The notes beneath the pieces were generated by a model. It saw only the letters and a list, made by a program, of their open reading frames with translations. It made no database searches and was not told the origin of the DNA. A stretch of DNA of 64,000 bases from an uncultured Prevotellaceae bacterium (lineage in GTDB: Bacteria > Bacteroidota > Bacteroidia > Bacteroidales > Bacteroidaceae): assembly GCA_946402905.1 (NCBI GenBank), contig CAMIYC010000010.1:26448-90447 (forward strand), written 5' to 3'. Made by a program: the position numbers and the translations under genes. How positions within the stretch are numbered: the stretch's first letter is position 1; every line of letters begins with the position of its first letter. Shown here one piece after another: positions 46,143 to 55,504 of the stretch.

Positions 46143-48434
46143 TTACTGTATCTGTCTGATTTCTTCCAGTCCAGAGATCTTCTTCAGACTGTCGATGATC
46201 ACTTGCACGTCGTTGCGGTCGTGCACCTTCAGCTCGATGGAGCAATCGAAGATACCGTCATCGCAGCTGACCACCAGTTTTTTCATGTTGACATTCAGTT
46301 GTCCGGAAATCACGGATGTCACCTCGTTGAGCAGTCCGATGCGGTCTACACCAGTGATATGGATGGTGGCGTCGAAAAGCACAAGGCGGTGCATGTCCCA
46401 TTTCACGTCGATGATGCGGTTGCCGAAGCTCGATTTTAACTTATTGGCCACAGCGCATTGACGCTGGTGTATCTCGATGTGGTTGCGGTTGTCGATATAC
46501 CCTAAACTGTCGTCACCGGGGATGGGATGGCAACAACTCGGGAAGATCAGGCGGCGGATGAGATCCTCGTTGACGTAGAAGGGCTTCTTGCGGTTGAAGT
46601 CCTTGCCGACGGTGATCAGCTCTACCGAATCGTCGTCGATCTGAGACGGCGTGGCTTTGTCTTTCTTTTTCTCGCTGCTGAGGAAGGGCACAAATTTGCG
46701 CCACTTGGACGACGACGATTTCTTCTTCTCCAGCAACTCGTCGATGTCTTTGTCGCTCAGGATAATAGTCTTGTTGCCAAGGGCAAGAAAGAATTTCTCG
46801 GGCTTCGAGATGTCATGGAACTCGCACAGGCGGTCCAGGTGTGATGTAGTCAGCTCCAGGCCGTTCTTCTCCAGAAATTCTTTGAGGATGGTTTCGCCGG
46901 TCTTCTGTACTTCACGCACGTCGCGACGAAGGATGGCTTGTATCTTGGCCTTCGCCTTGGCTGTGGTGGCGAAGTTGATCCAAGAGGCATCGACATGCTG
47001 CGTTTTCGACGTGAGCACTTCCACCTGGTCGCCGCTCTGGAGCTTGTGGCTCAGAGGCACCAGCTTATGGTTGACTTTGGCGCCGATGCAGTGGCTGCCG
47101 ATAAAGGTGTGGATCTGGAAAGCAAAGTCGAGGGCTGTACAGCCGGCGGGCATAGTCATGATTTCGCCTTTGGGGGTGAACACGAAAATCTCTGAGGCGA
47201 AAAGGTTGAGCTTGATAGTGTCGAGGAAGTCCATCGCATCGGGTTGGGGGTCATCGAGGATTTCCTTGATGGTGCGAAGCCAGTCATTCAGCTCGCTTTC
47301 TTCTTCCACGGCTATGCCGCCCTCTTTGTATTTCCAGTGGGCGGCGAAGCCTTGCTCGGCTATCTCGTTCATGCGGTCTGAGCGGATCTGAACCTCGATC
47401 CATTGACCCTGCTTCGACATCAGCGTCACGTGCAGGGCTTGATATCCGTTGGCCTTGGGGTGATTCACCCAGTCGCGCATACGCTCCGGGTGAGAACGGT
47501 AGAGCTTGTTGATGGCCACGTAGATCTTGAAGCAGTCGTCGATCTCGTCTTCCTTGCGCTGGGGCGTGAAGATGATGCGCACAGCCAGGATGTCGAATAT
47601 TTCTTCAAAGGTGAGGTGCTTGTTCTGCATCTTCGTCCAGATGGAGAAGGGGGCTTTTACCCTGGCCTTGATCTCGTATTTCAGGCCAAGACGGTCGAGT
47701 GCCTCTATGATAGGGGTGGTGAATTCCTTAAACAGGGTGTTGCGCGACTGTTCGGTGGTGGCCAGCTTGGTCTTGATCGACTCATAGGCCTCGGGGTGCT
47801 CATAACGGAAACTCAGGTCCTCAAGCTCATTCTTGATCTTGTTCAGACCCAGACGGTTGGCCAGGGGAGCGTAGATGTAGAGCGTCTCGCCGGCGATCTT
47901 GTACTGCTTGTTGGCGGGCTGGCTGCTCAGGGTGCGCATGTTGTGAAGGCGGTCGCAGATCTTGATGAGGATCACACGGATGTCATCACTCATGGTGAGA
48001 AGCAGCTTCTTGAAATTCTCGGCCTGTGCCGAGGCCTTGTCGCCGAAAATACCACCCGAGATCTTTGTCAGGCCGTCGACAATCTGAGCTATCTTGGCAC
48101 CGAAAATCGTCTCGATGTCTTCCACCGTATAGTCGGTGTCTTCCACCACGTCGTGGAGAAGGGCTGAACAGATGCTGGTGGAGCCGAGACCCATCTCTCG
48201 GGAGGCAATGAGGGCTACGGCCAGGGGGTGCATGATATAGGGCTCGCCCGAGAGACGCCTCACACCCTTGTGGGCCTGACGGGCAAAGTTGAAAGCCTTG
48301 GTGATAATGTCTATTTTCTTGCGGTGGGGGGAGGCCAGGTAACTGTCGAGCAACTCCTGAAAAGCCTCGTTCACCATCTTTGCGTCGGCAGTCTCACGGA
48401 TCGTGTCTCTGCCTGTGTGATTGCGTTCGTCCAT
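46143..48434 (-). CDS. rel: RelA/SpoT-type bifunctional (p)ppGpp synthetase/hydrolase
   Basis: The 763-residue stringent-response enzyme has a hydrolase domain with His69 and HDVVED at 94-99, indicating active (p)ppGpp hydrolysis. The synthetase domain shows IKARVKAPFSIWTKMQ, YQALHVTLMSKQGQWIEVQI and EQGFAAHWKYKEG. TGS (VFTPKGEIMTMPAGCTALDF) and C-terminal ACT (DRIGLLNEVTSVISGQLNVN) domains follow. It is the last gene of the par operon, 21 bp after the transglycosylase gene. Confidence 0.95.
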   Translation of the reverse strand: MDERNHTGRDTIRETADAKMVNEAFQELLDSYLASPHRKKIDIITKAFNFARQAHKGVRRLSGEPYIMHPLAVALIASREMGLGSTSICSALLHDVVEDTDYTVEDIETIFGAKIAQIVDGLTKISGGIFGDKASAQAENFKKLLLTMSDDIRVILIKICDRLHNMRTLSSQPANKQYKIAGETLYIYAPLANRLGLNKIKNELEDLSFRYEHPEAYESIKTKLATTEQSRNTLFKEFTTPIIEALDRLGLKYEIKARVKAPFSIWTKMQNKHLTFEEIFDILAVRIIFTPQRKEDEIDDCFKIYVAINKLYRSHPERMRDWVNHPKANGYQALHVTLMSKQGQWIEVQIRSDRMNEIAEQGFAAHWKYKEGGIAVEEESELNDWLRTIKEILDDPQPDAMDFLDTIKLNLFASEIFVFTPKGEIMTMPAGCTALDFAFQIHTFIGSHCIGAKVNHKLVPLSHKLQSGDQVEVLTSKTQHVDASWINFATTAKAKAKIQAILRRDVREVQKTGETILKEFLEKNGLELTTSHLDRLCEFHDISKPEKFFLALGNKTIILSDKDIDELLEKKKSSSSKWRKFVPFLSSEKKKDKATPSQIDDDSVELITVGKDFNRKKPFYVNEDLIRRLIFPSCCHPIPGDDSLGYIDNRNHIEIHQRQCAVANKLKSSFGNRIIDVKWDMHRLVLFDATIHITGVDRIGLLNEVTSVISGQLNVNMKKLVVSCDDGIFDCSIELKVHDRNDVQVIIDSLKKISGLEEIRQIQ

Positions 48435-48455
48435 ATCCTTTCACTTTGTGTTGTG

Positions 48456-49769
48456 TCACCTGCGGCCTCGACGTCGGGAAGAACTGGAAGATTTAGCATT
48501 GCTGCCGCTTGACTTCGAACTCTTGCCATATCTGGACGACGAGTAACTGCTCCGTCTGCTTCCGCCACGGCTGCTCTTGCCGTATCGGCTCTGGCTGTCG
48601 CCGCTGCTGGCTGTCTCATTGCTGCTGCGGGAGGAGTGGCGCGACGTGGCGCGGCTCGACCGGCTCTCGTCTACTGCCACATAGGCTCGCTTGTTCACAT
48701 GGCTGTCTTCGTAGGCGAAGATGGTGTCCTGCTGCTCGATGAAGCGGTTGATGGCAGGGATGGTCATGCGGATGAGAGAGGGCTCGGTGGCACCATTGAC
48801 GATGTCGCGGCGGTACTGTGGGTTGAGGTCGCGCAGCATCTCAATGTCGATGTCGCAAAAGCGGGAGATGGTGCTCAGGCTCACGTTGCGGTTCACCTCT
48901 ATTGTGTCGGTATGTTCCGGCAGATGGGTGAGCATGGGGCAGATGTTGTGCTCGCAGTAGTAGTTCATCACATAGTTGGCGGCGATGAATGCGGGTACAT
49001 AGCCACGGGTCTCAGAGGGCAGATAGGGGTAGATCTTCCAGTAGTCCATGCTACCGCCGCTGCGGCGGATGGCTTTGTTCACATTCTCCGGGCCGCAGTT
49101 GTAGGCGGCTATCACAAGCGTCCAGTCGTTGAAAATACGATAAAGGTCGCGTAGATATTGAGCGGCGGCAAAAGAGGAACGGATGGGGTCGCGGCGGTCG
49201 TCGACCAGCGAGTTCACACGCAGACCGTATTGCTTGCCTGTGGCGAGCATAAACTGCCAGAGACCGGTGGCTCCGGCGCGGGATACGGCTTTTGGGTTGA
49301 GAGCCGACTCTATCACGGGCAGATATTTCAGTTCCGTGGGAAGGTTGTAGGAGTCTAAGGCCTGTTCGAAAATAGGCATGTAGAAGTTGACGCTGCCCAG
49401 CATGATGCTCACAGACCGGCGAAGACGCTCGCAGTAGCGGTCTATAAACTTTCGCACCACTTGATTGTAAGGCATCTCCATCACGGTTGGCATGCGGCTC
49501 AGACGCTGCATATAGACCTCCTCGCTGTAGCTGGGATTCTCGCCGGTCGACTCACAGGCATCGTCGATAGTCAGGTATGTCTGGTTGTGGTAGAGGGCAA
49601 GCAGACTGTCGATGGCAAGGTTCATCGCCATGGCTTCGGGCACTTCCATCACTTCTTGCTCGCCGATATCATCGGTGAACAGGATCTCAAAATCGTCATT
49701 CACTTGGCCCAGCGAGGCGGTGGTGCCGGTTATCAGCAGTATGGCTATCAGCTGTACTATTTTTCTCAT
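48456..49769 (-). CDS. MltD-like lytic transglycosylase with a Ser/Arg-rich tail
   Basis: The 437-residue protein starts MRKIVQLIAILLITGTTASLGQ (signal peptide); an in-frame ATG at 49874 overlaps DUF5683 and was rejected. The SLT goose-lysozyme-type domain has the catalytic Glu154 in PVIESALNP, then AGATGLWQFM and VIAAYNCGPENVNKAI. A LysM-like segment follows near 285-350. Residues from about 368 to the end are almost only Ser, Arg, Gly, Lys and Tyr and are strongly basic. It cleaves peptidoglycan in the periplasm; the tail could bind the wall or nucleic acid, which is inference. Confidence 0.9.
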   Translation of the reverse strand: MRKIVQLIAILLITGTTASLGQVNDDFEILFTDDIGEQEVMEVPEAMAMNLAIDSLLALYHNQTYLTIDDACESTGENPSYSEEVYMQRLSRMPTVMEMPYNQVVRKFIDRYCERLRRSVSIMLGSVNFYMPIFEQALDSYNLPTELKYLPVIESALNPKAVSRAGATGLWQFMLATGKQYGLRVNSLVDDRRDPIRSSFAAAQYLRDLYRIFNDWTLVIAAYNCGPENVNKAIRRSGGSMDYWKIYPYLPSETRGYVPAFIAANYVMNYYCEHNICPMLTHLPEHTDTIEVNRNVSLSTISRFCDIDIEMLRDLNPQYRRDIVNGATEPSLIRMTIPAINRFIEQQDTIFAYEDSHVNKRAYVAVDESRSSRATSRHSSRSSNETASSGDSQSRYGKSSRGGSRRSSYSSSRYGKSSKSSGSNAKSSSSSRRRGRR

Positions 49770-49839
49770 GTAGTGTCTCTTTCTTTGTCTTTTTTTCGTT
49801 TGTTTTTCTTTTTCCGGTTCTCCGGGCTCTCCGGATTCT

Positions 49840-50559
49840 TTAGAATTGTATGCTGCATTGCAGCCCAAGGGCACTGGATCGGATGGGGTTGCGCTCGGTG
49901 CGGCTGTTGATGACTGCGGGCGATACCCTCATGCTGAGATCTTTGGTAATGTCAAATTCTGATAGAGATGCATCCACGTAGGCATCAATCACGGAGAGTG
50001 CGTATACGCCTATGAGTATGAAAAAGCTCAGGTCGCGGTAGCGGCGGTAGTAGTCCTTACGTTTTCTGAAAAGCTCTTCATATCTGTCGGCGGTTTCATC
50101 TGTGATCTTTGTCCCCAGATGGAGAAACTGGTTGTAGCTTTGGGTGGTCTCGTCGTCGTCAGTGATATCGAGATAGGCCTGCGAGTAGTCTTGATACATC
50201 ATGTTGTTCCATTGCATGGCATAGATGCAACCCACAAATCCTCCATAGACGATAGGCAACTTCCAGTATTTGCGGTTGTAGATCTGACCGGCGCCGGGGA
50301 AGACTATGGCCAGCCACAATGCTCTCTTCGGATTCGGACGCCATGTAGACCAGTCTCGTTGATGACGGTAGGTGGTGTCTTGTGATATCAGCATGGCAGA
50401 ATGAACACTGTCGGCAGTCAGACGGACGGCTGTCGAGTCATAGTCGAAACTGAACTCGTCCACGGGGGCGACGACCTGAGCGTTGCAGCAGACCACCGGC
50501 CATACCGACAGGATGAGAATCAGCGACAGACATGATGTGATAGCTTGACGCACTTCCAC
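49840..50559 (-). CDS. DUF5683 family membrane protein
   Basis: The 239-residue protein uses a GTG start at 50559 (a second GTG lies two codons on); no ATG fits. An N-terminal signal/hydrophobic segment is followed by WRPNPKRALWLAIVFPGAGQIYNRKYWKLP, the DUF5683 signature (shown here in parts: FPGAGQIYNRKYW), and two further hydrophobic helices. The C-terminus ends in a beta-like QCSIQF. The role is unknown. It lies 7 bp after parB, in the order parA-parB-DUF5683-MltD-rel common in Bacteroidales. Confidence 0.88.
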   Translation of the reverse strand: MEVRQAITSCLSLILILSVWPVVCCNAQVVAPVDEFSFDYDSTAVRLTADSVHSAMLISQDTTYRHQRDWSTWRPNPKRALWLAIVFPGAGQIYNRKYWKLPIVYGGFVGCIYAMQWNNMMYQDYSQAYLDITDDDETTQSYNQFLHLGTKITDETADRYEELFRKRKDYYRRYRDLSFFILIGVYALSVIDAYVDASLSEFDITKDLSMRVSPAVINSRTERNPIRSSALGLQCSIQF

Positions 50560-50566
50560 TGTATGG

Positions 50567-51460
50567 CTATTTTTGTTTCATATTGTCAAACACACTCATG
50601 ATGTGCTCCAACTCTTCTTCGTTGGCAAAAGGGATGCTGATCTTACCTTTGCCAGAGGGGGAGATGCTCAGGCTGATCTTCGTGTGGAAAAAGTCGGTCA
50701 ACTGCTCACGGAGTATCTTGAACTCCGCCGGAAGAGTGGCCTTGGATGCAATCTTCTTGCTGCCTATGTTCACATTTTCGCCGTTCTTCAGCTTCTTGAC
50801 AATTTCCTCTACCTGGCGCACACTGCTACCTGTCTTCTGTATCTGCTCAAACACTTTCAGCTGCTGTGAAGGACTGTCTAATGACAGCAGTGCACGTGCA
50901 TGGCCCATGTCGATCGTCTTGTTCTGAAGAGCCATCTGCACCTGAGCCGGCAACTTGAGCAGGCGCAGATAGTTGGCTACGGCCACACGGCTCTTGCCCA
51001 CACGCTCCGACACCTTCTCCTGGGTCATACCCTCTTCTTCCAGAAGATGGGCGTAGGCCAGGGCTATCTCGATGGCGTTGAGATCTTCACGCTGGATGTT
51101 CTCTACCAAAGCCATCTCCATCACACTCTCGTCGTTGATCGTGCGGATGTAGGCTGGAATGGTGCTCAGACCTACCATCTGTGAGGCACGCCAGCGGCGT
51201 TCGCCGGCAATGATCTGATATTTGTTGACCGATGTCTGGCGAAGCGTGATGGGCTGTACGATGCCGATCTCACGGATGCTGTTGGCAAGGTCTTGAAGCG
51301 TCTCTGGGTCAAACTCCCTACGAGGCTGATTGGGGTTAGACTCTATCTGGTCGAGGGGTATCTCACTGATAGTGCTGCTGCCTTGGGGCTGAACCTCCTC
51401 ACTGGAAATCAGGGCGTCTAAACCCCTGCCTAATGCGTTGAATTTCTTTTTGACGGCCAT
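50567..51460 (-). CDS. parB: Chromosome partitioning protein ParB
   Basis: The 297-residue CTP-dependent DNA clamp loads at parS. The ParB/Srx domain has IPLDQIESNPNQPRREFD and the GERRWRASQ box; the helix-turn-helix is EKVSERVGKSRVAVANYLRL; the C-terminal dimerisation segment ends at 50567. It is downstream of parA, separated by 186 bp of simple sequence. A parS site was not recognised in the window. Confidence 0.95.
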   Translation of the reverse strand: MAVKKKFNALGRGLDALISSEEVQPQGSSTISEIPLDQIESNPNQPRREFDPETLQDLANSIREIGIVQPITLRQTSVNKYQIIAGERRWRASQMVGLSTIPAYIRTINDESVMEMALVENIQREDLNAIEIALAYAHLLEEEGMTQEKVSERVGKSRVAVANYLRLLKLPAQVQMALQNKTIDMGHARALLSLDSPSQQLKVFEQIQKTGSSVRQVEEIVKKLKNGENVNIGSKKIASKATLPAEFKILREQLTDFFHTKISLSISPSGKGKISIPFANEEELEHIMSVFDNMKQK

Positions 51461-51576
51461 ATTATTTTTTCGCTATTCGCTCTTCGTTGTTCATTATTCT
51501 CTTTTCCCTTTTCCCTCTCTCATCCCTCTCTCGTCCCTCTCTCATCCCTCCCATTCTCATCTTCCTCATTCTCATC

Positions 51577-51645
51577 CCCTCCCCTTTGGGGAGGGTTAGG
51601 GAGGGGTTGTAGGGAGGGGTTGTAGGGGAGGGGTTAAGGGAGGGG
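51577..51645 (+). repeat. G-run array with hairpin between parA and parB
   Basis: CCCTCCCC (51577-51584) and GGGGAGGG (51588-51595) form a hairpin, and from 51588 to 51645 the plus strand has a series of GGG or GGGG runs separated by 1-6 bases, built on an AGGGAGGGGTTGT unit. Plus is the template strand of the par operon. Quadruplex formation is possible. Confidence 0.75.
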
Positions 51646-51646
51646 T

Positions 51647-52408
51647 TTATCCCCTATTGATGATTTCTTTGGCCAGGGCCAGGTAGTTTTTGCTGCCAGT
51701 ACTCTCTGCGTCATACAGTATCACTGGCAGCCCGTGGCTCGGACTCTCACTCAGTTTCACATTGCGCTGGATGACGGTCTTGAAGACAAGCTCCTGGAAG
51801 TGGCGTTTCACCTCGTCGTATATTTGATTGGCCAGACGCAGACGACTGTCATACATCGTAAGCAAGAAGCCTTCTATCTCAAGTTTAGGATTCAGCTTGC
51901 TCTTGATAATCTTGATCGTGTTGAGCAACTTGCCGATACCCTCGAGGGCAAAATACTCACACTGCACGGGGATAATGACAGAGTCGGCGGCAGTCAGTGA
52001 GTTGACGGTGATCAGACCCAGTGACGGCGAACAGTCGATGATGATATAGTCGTATTCTTTCTTCAGGGGCTCAAGCAGACGCTTGACCACTTTCTCGCGG
52101 TTGTCTATGTTGAGCATCTCTATCTCAGCGCCGACAAGGTCGATGTGGCTCGGTATGATGTCAAGACCCTCAATGTCGGTAGTGTAAATGGCATCGTGGA
52201 TGTCAGCCTGACCTATCAGGCATTCATATAGTGAGCATTCCAGCGTCTTTATGTCCACGCCAAGCCCACTGGAGGCGTTGGCCTGAGGGTCGGCGTCTAT
52301 CACCAGCACTGTCTTTTCCAGCGTGGCCAGAGATGCCGCAAGGTTGATGGAGGTGGTGGTCTTGCCAACACCGCCCTTCTGGTTTGCTAATGCGATGGTC
52401 TTTCCCAT
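51647..52408 (-). CDS. parA: Chromosome partitioning ATPase ParA/Soj
   Basis: The 253-residue Walker-type ATPase has the deviant P-loop [10 protein letters not shown] at 10-19, [17 protein letters not shown] and the [10 protein letters not shown] motif. Short N-terminus means no own DNA-binding HTH, as in chromosomal Soj. It works with ParB to segregate the origin region. It is the first gene of the par operon; a TATCTTTG box on the minus strand at 52483-52490 is the likely promoter. Confidence 0.96.
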   Translation of the reverse strand: MGKTIALANQKGGVGKTTTSINLAASLATLEKTVLVIDADPQANASSGLGVDIKTLECSLYECLIGQADIHDAIYTTDIEGLDIIPSHIDLVGAEIEMLNIDNREKVVKRLLEPLKKEYDYIIIDCSPSLGLITVNSLTAADSVIIPVQCEYFALEGIGKLLNTIKIIKSKLNPKLEIEGFLLTMYDSRLRLANQIYDEVKRHFQELVFKTVIQRNVKLSESPSHGLPVILYDAESTGSKNYLALAKEIINRG

Positions 52409-52482
52409 TTTGTTATCTTTAAAAAAATCTTTTTCCTTGAGCTGCTACTGGCGCAGCATGTCGCTTTGCTAAAATTAGAGTG

Positions 52483-52490
52483 CAAAGATA
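52483..52490 (-). promoter_or_regulatory. Promoter -7 box of the par operon
   Basis: TATCTTTG on the minus strand, 75 bp upstream of parA, fits TAnnTTTG. Confidence 0.45.
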
Positions 52491-52522
52491 CATATTTTAT
52501 GCGAGAAACGTGTATTTTAAAC

Positions 52523-52550
52523 CTTTTTTCGTACTTTTGCACGAAAAAAG
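52523..52550 (+). promoter_or_regulatory. surE: surE promoter box inside a 10-bp inverted repeat
   Basis: CTTTTTTCGT (52523-52532) and ACGAAAAAAG (52541-52550) are perfect complements; the -7 box TACTTTTG occupies 52532-52539 between them. The repeat could be an operator or a leader hairpin. Confidence 0.5.
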
Positions 52551-52568
52551 TAAGCCAATATAGTTTTT

Positions 52569-53345
52569 ATGAAGGATAAAAGACCCTTGATTTTGATATC
52601 CAATGATGATGGATTTCAGGCTAAAGGCATCAATGCGCTGGTGGAAATGGTGGCTGATATGGGAGATGTGCTGGCGTGTGCACCAGATGCTGCAAGGTCG
52701 GGATATGCTTGCGCTTTCTCGGCGGTGACTCCCCTGAGAATGCAACTGCGCAAGAAAGAAGGGAATGTGGAGGTCTGGTCATGCAATGGCACGCCTGTCG
52801 ACTGTGTCAAACTAGCACTCCATGAGTTTTGTCAGGAACGGATGCCCGACATCGTTATCGGAGGAATCAACCATGGTGACAATGCTTCGGTCAATACGCA
52901 TTATTCGGGCACGATGGGGGTGACTCTCGAGGGTTGTATGAAGTATATACCATCCGTCGCTTTTTCTATCTGCGACTATTCTGAAAATCCTGATTTTCAG
53001 CCACTTCGGTCATTGATTAGACAGATTGTCAGCAAGGTTCTCCAACAAGGACTTCCCAGAGGGGTGTGCCTCAATGTCAATTTCCCGTTAGGGCCGTTCA
53101 AGGGGGTGAGGGTCTGTCGCATGGCGTATGGCACTTGGTATGATGAGTGTGTCAAGGAACATCATCCCAGAGGCTACGACTACTATTGGATGGTAGGCAG
53201 TTACCGCAACGATGAGCCACAGGCCGACGACACTGACAACTGGGCACTGACGAATGGTTATGTGGCCATTACGCCCACGCGTATCGATGTGACCGCGTAT
53301 GAGGCGATGGAGAAACTGAAAGATTGGAAACTACAAACATCCTAA
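52569..53345 (+). CDS. surE: 5'/3'-nucleotidase SurE
   Basis: The 258-residue metal-dependent phosphatase has the N-terminal LISNDDGFQAKGI with the metal-binding Asp pair, the conserved Ser in APDAARSGYACAF, and the Asn in GGINHGDNAS. SGTMGVTLEGCM completes the active site. It dephosphorylates nucleotides under stress. It is followed after 10 bp by lpxB and is probably cotranscribed. Confidence 0.94.
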   Translation: MKDKRPLILISNDDGFQAKGINALVEMVADMGDVLACAPDAARSGYACAFSAVTPLRMQLRKKEGNVEVWSCNGTPVDCVKLALHEFCQERMPDIVIGGINHGDNASVNTHYSGTMGVTLEGCMKYIPSVAFSICDYSENPDFQPLRSLIRQIVSKVLQQGLPRGVCLNVNFPLGPFKGVRVCRMAYGTWYDECVKEHHPRGYDYYWMVGSYRNDEPQADDTDNWALTNGYVAITPTRIDVTAYEAMEKLKDWKLQTS

Positions 53346-53355
53346 GGCGGAGAGT

Positions 53356-54534
53356 ATGAAATATTATATCATAGCAGGTGAGGCCAGTGGCGATCTTCAT
53401 GCGTCGCATTTGATGAAAGCACTGAAAAATGTTGACACTGAGTCGCAGTTCAGGTTCTTTGGGGGCGATAATATGAAGGCGGTGGGCGGCACTCTCGTCA
53501 AGCATTACCGTGAAATGGCGTTTATGGGATTTGTACCGGTCTTGCTACATTTCCCGACGATACTCAAAAATATGGAGATATGCAAGAAGGATATCCTGGC
53601 ATGGCAGCCCGATGCCGTGATCGTCGTGGATTATCCGAGTTTCAATCTGCGTATAGCAGAATTTGTGCATACACACTCGCTCATACCTGTCTATTATTAT
53701 ATCTCACCAAAGATATGGGCATGGAAAGAATACCGAATCAAGAGCATCCGAAGAAACGTAGACGAGATTTTCTCCATCCTGCCTTTCGAGGTGCCTTTTT
53801 TCGAGGAGAAGCATCATTATCCCATCCATTACATCGGCAATCCTACTGCCGACGAAGTGAAGGAATTTCTTGATCACTATAATGAAACTTTCTTACAATT
53901 CTGTCAGCGCAACAACCTCTCTGAAAAGCCGGTGATAGCACTGTTGGCGGGGAGCCGCCAACAGGAAATCAAGGATAATCTGCCGGCCATGATGCAGGTG
54001 GCTGAGCATTTCCGGGACTATCAGTTTGTCTTGGCAGGGGCACCGGCAATAGATGATGAGTATTACGACCGGTTCATTCATGGCACACAGATAGGGGTGG
54101 TCAGGAATGAGACTTTCGCATTGCTCAGACATGCTACAGCTGCTCTCGTCACCAGCGGTACAGCTACTCTCGAGGCAGCCTTGCTCAACGTGCCACAAGT
54201 GGTATGCTATAAGACACCATTGCCGCATTTTATCTCTTTTTTGAAAAAGCATTTCCTGAAAGTGAAGTATATCTCACTGGTCAATTTGATCACCGACAGG
54301 GAAGTGGTGGCCGAACTCGTTGCGGCGTCGTTCAGCGTTGACAATATGATCAGTGAGCTGAAGCGCATATTGCCGGGACAGAACGGACGGGAAGAGATGT
54401 TGCGGGGATACGATGAGGTGCGTAAGGCCATCGCCAAAATCGACGCGCCAGGGCATGCCGCACGCGTCATTCATCGCTTGCTTCATGTGGAGAGCAATGA
54501 ATGCCGGTTCAGAAGAGACAAAAACCTTGAATAG
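53356..54534 (+). CDS. lpxB: Lipid-A-disaccharide synthase
   Basis: The 392-residue GT-B glycosyltransferase joins UDP-diacylglucosamine and lipid X in lipid A synthesis at the inner membrane. It starts MKYYIIAGEASGDLHASHLM, the LpxB signature, with FGGDNM, YYISPKIWAWKEYRIKSI, LLAGSRQQEIKDNLP and TSGTATLEAAL. The length is normal. It converges on the GH5 gene with 4 bp between stops and no hairpin in the gap. Confidence 0.96.
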   Translation: MKYYIIAGEASGDLHASHLMKALKNVDTESQFRFFGGDNMKAVGGTLVKHYREMAFMGFVPVLLHFPTILKNMEICKKDILAWQPDAVIVVDYPSFNLRIAEFVHTHSLIPVYYYISPKIWAWKEYRIKSIRRNVDEIFSILPFEVPFFEEKHHYPIHYIGNPTADEVKEFLDHYNETFLQFCQRNNLSEKPVIALLAGSRQQEIKDNLPAMMQVAEHFRDYQFVLAGAPAIDDEYYDRFIHGTQIGVVRNETFALLRHATAALVTSGTATLEAALLNVPQVVCYKTPLPHFISFLKKHFLKVKYISLVNLITDREVVAELVAASFSVDNMISELKRILPGQNGREEMLRGYDEVRKAIAKIDAPGHAARVIHRLLHVESNECRFRRDKNLE

Positions 54535-54538
54535 GGGG

Positions 54539-55498
54539 CTAACGATTGTACTTGCGTAGATAGTCGCGCACCATCTTGCCCGATTTCTTTAGCACGTCGT
54601 CGGCCCAATGGCCGTTGGCCTTGGCGCGGGGCAGCAGCATGGAGCAAGTCTCGTCCTTGTCTGAGACCGACCAGCATACCCAGCTGATGCGCTGACTCTC
54701 CATGCAGTCTATCCATTTCTGCCACTCTGCAGGGTTCAGCGGACCGTTGCCCGATGCTTCCATGCCGGCACTTTCCGACACAAAGACGGGGATGCCCTTT
54801 TTCACGGCGGATGTCATACGGTCACGCAGATCCTGGCCGTGGGTGGCAGCGTAGAAATGCACGGTGTACATGATGTTGCTGAAACCTGACAGAGGACTCT
54901 CTGCCACAATGTGGATGTCTTGGTCCCAGTGAGGACATCCCACCAGTATCACATTGTCGGGGTCGTTTTGGCGGATGGCGGAAATCACCTGAGAGGAGTA
55001 GGACTTCAGCGACTCCCAGGAGTCGTCGACGGGTTCGTTGAAGATTTCATAGATGACATGGGGATACTTGCCGTATTTCTTCGACATGTAGTCGAAAAAC
55101 GCCACGGCCTCTTCCGTGTACATCTTGTGAGAGTGCCAGTCTACGATGACGTAGATGTCGTTCTTGATAGCGGCTTTCACCACATCCTCTATACACTTGA
55201 GGGCAAAGTCGCGGTTTTCCAGATAGTTGTCTTCTATCATCAGACCCATGGCGGCTCTCACTACGGTGGCGTTCCAGTCGTTTTTCAGCCATTTTACAGC
55301 GCCTTTGTTGTAAAAACGGGGCCAGATGTTGTGCCAGCCGAAACTCACGCCACGCAGGCTGATAGCCTCACCGCTGGAAGCGCAGAGCTGGGTTCCCTTC
55401 ACTTGTAGTTGTCCCCATTGTTTCACAGGACCGGCCGCGCTCACGTATGCCGAGAGGCAGAGGAGCATGGCGATGAATGCAATCTTTCTCTTCTTCAT
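54539..55498 (-). CDS. Glycoside hydrolase family 5 (cellulase-like)
   Basis: The 319-residue secreted enzyme has a signal peptide (MKKRKIAFIAMLLCLSAYVSA) and the opening LRGVSFGWHNIWP of GH5 endoglucanases. The acid/base Glu155 is in YEIFNEP and the nucleophile is Glu242 in PVFVSESAG; VIVDWHSHK and YTVHFYAATH are the other conserved strands. It most likely cleaves beta-1,4-glucan or a mixed-linkage glucan. It is single-gene, 6 bp from the phosphoesterase gene upstream, so it may share that transcript. It is not tied to the pectin locus. Confidence 0.92.
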   Translation of the reverse strand: MKKRKIAFIAMLLCLSAYVSAAGPVKQWGQLQVKGTQLCASSGEAISLRGVSFGWHNIWPRFYNKGAVKWLKNDWNATVVRAAMGLMIEDNYLENRDFALKCIEDVVKAAIKNDIYVIVDWHSHKMYTEEAVAFFDYMSKKYGKYPHVIYEIFNEPVDDSWESLKSYSSQVISAIRQNDPDNVILVGCPHWDQDIHIVAESPLSGFSNIMYTVHFYAATHGQDLRDRMTSAVKKGIPVFVSESAGMEASGNGPLNPAEWQKWIDCMESQRISWVCWSVSDKDETCSMLLPRAKANGHWADDVLKKSGKMVRDYLRKYNR

Positions 55499-55504
55499 GG
55501 TATA

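Noticed and set aside
46143..52408. Replication origin or parS next to parAB
   Set aside because: No parS-like palindrome, dnaA or DnaA-box cluster was found by eye.
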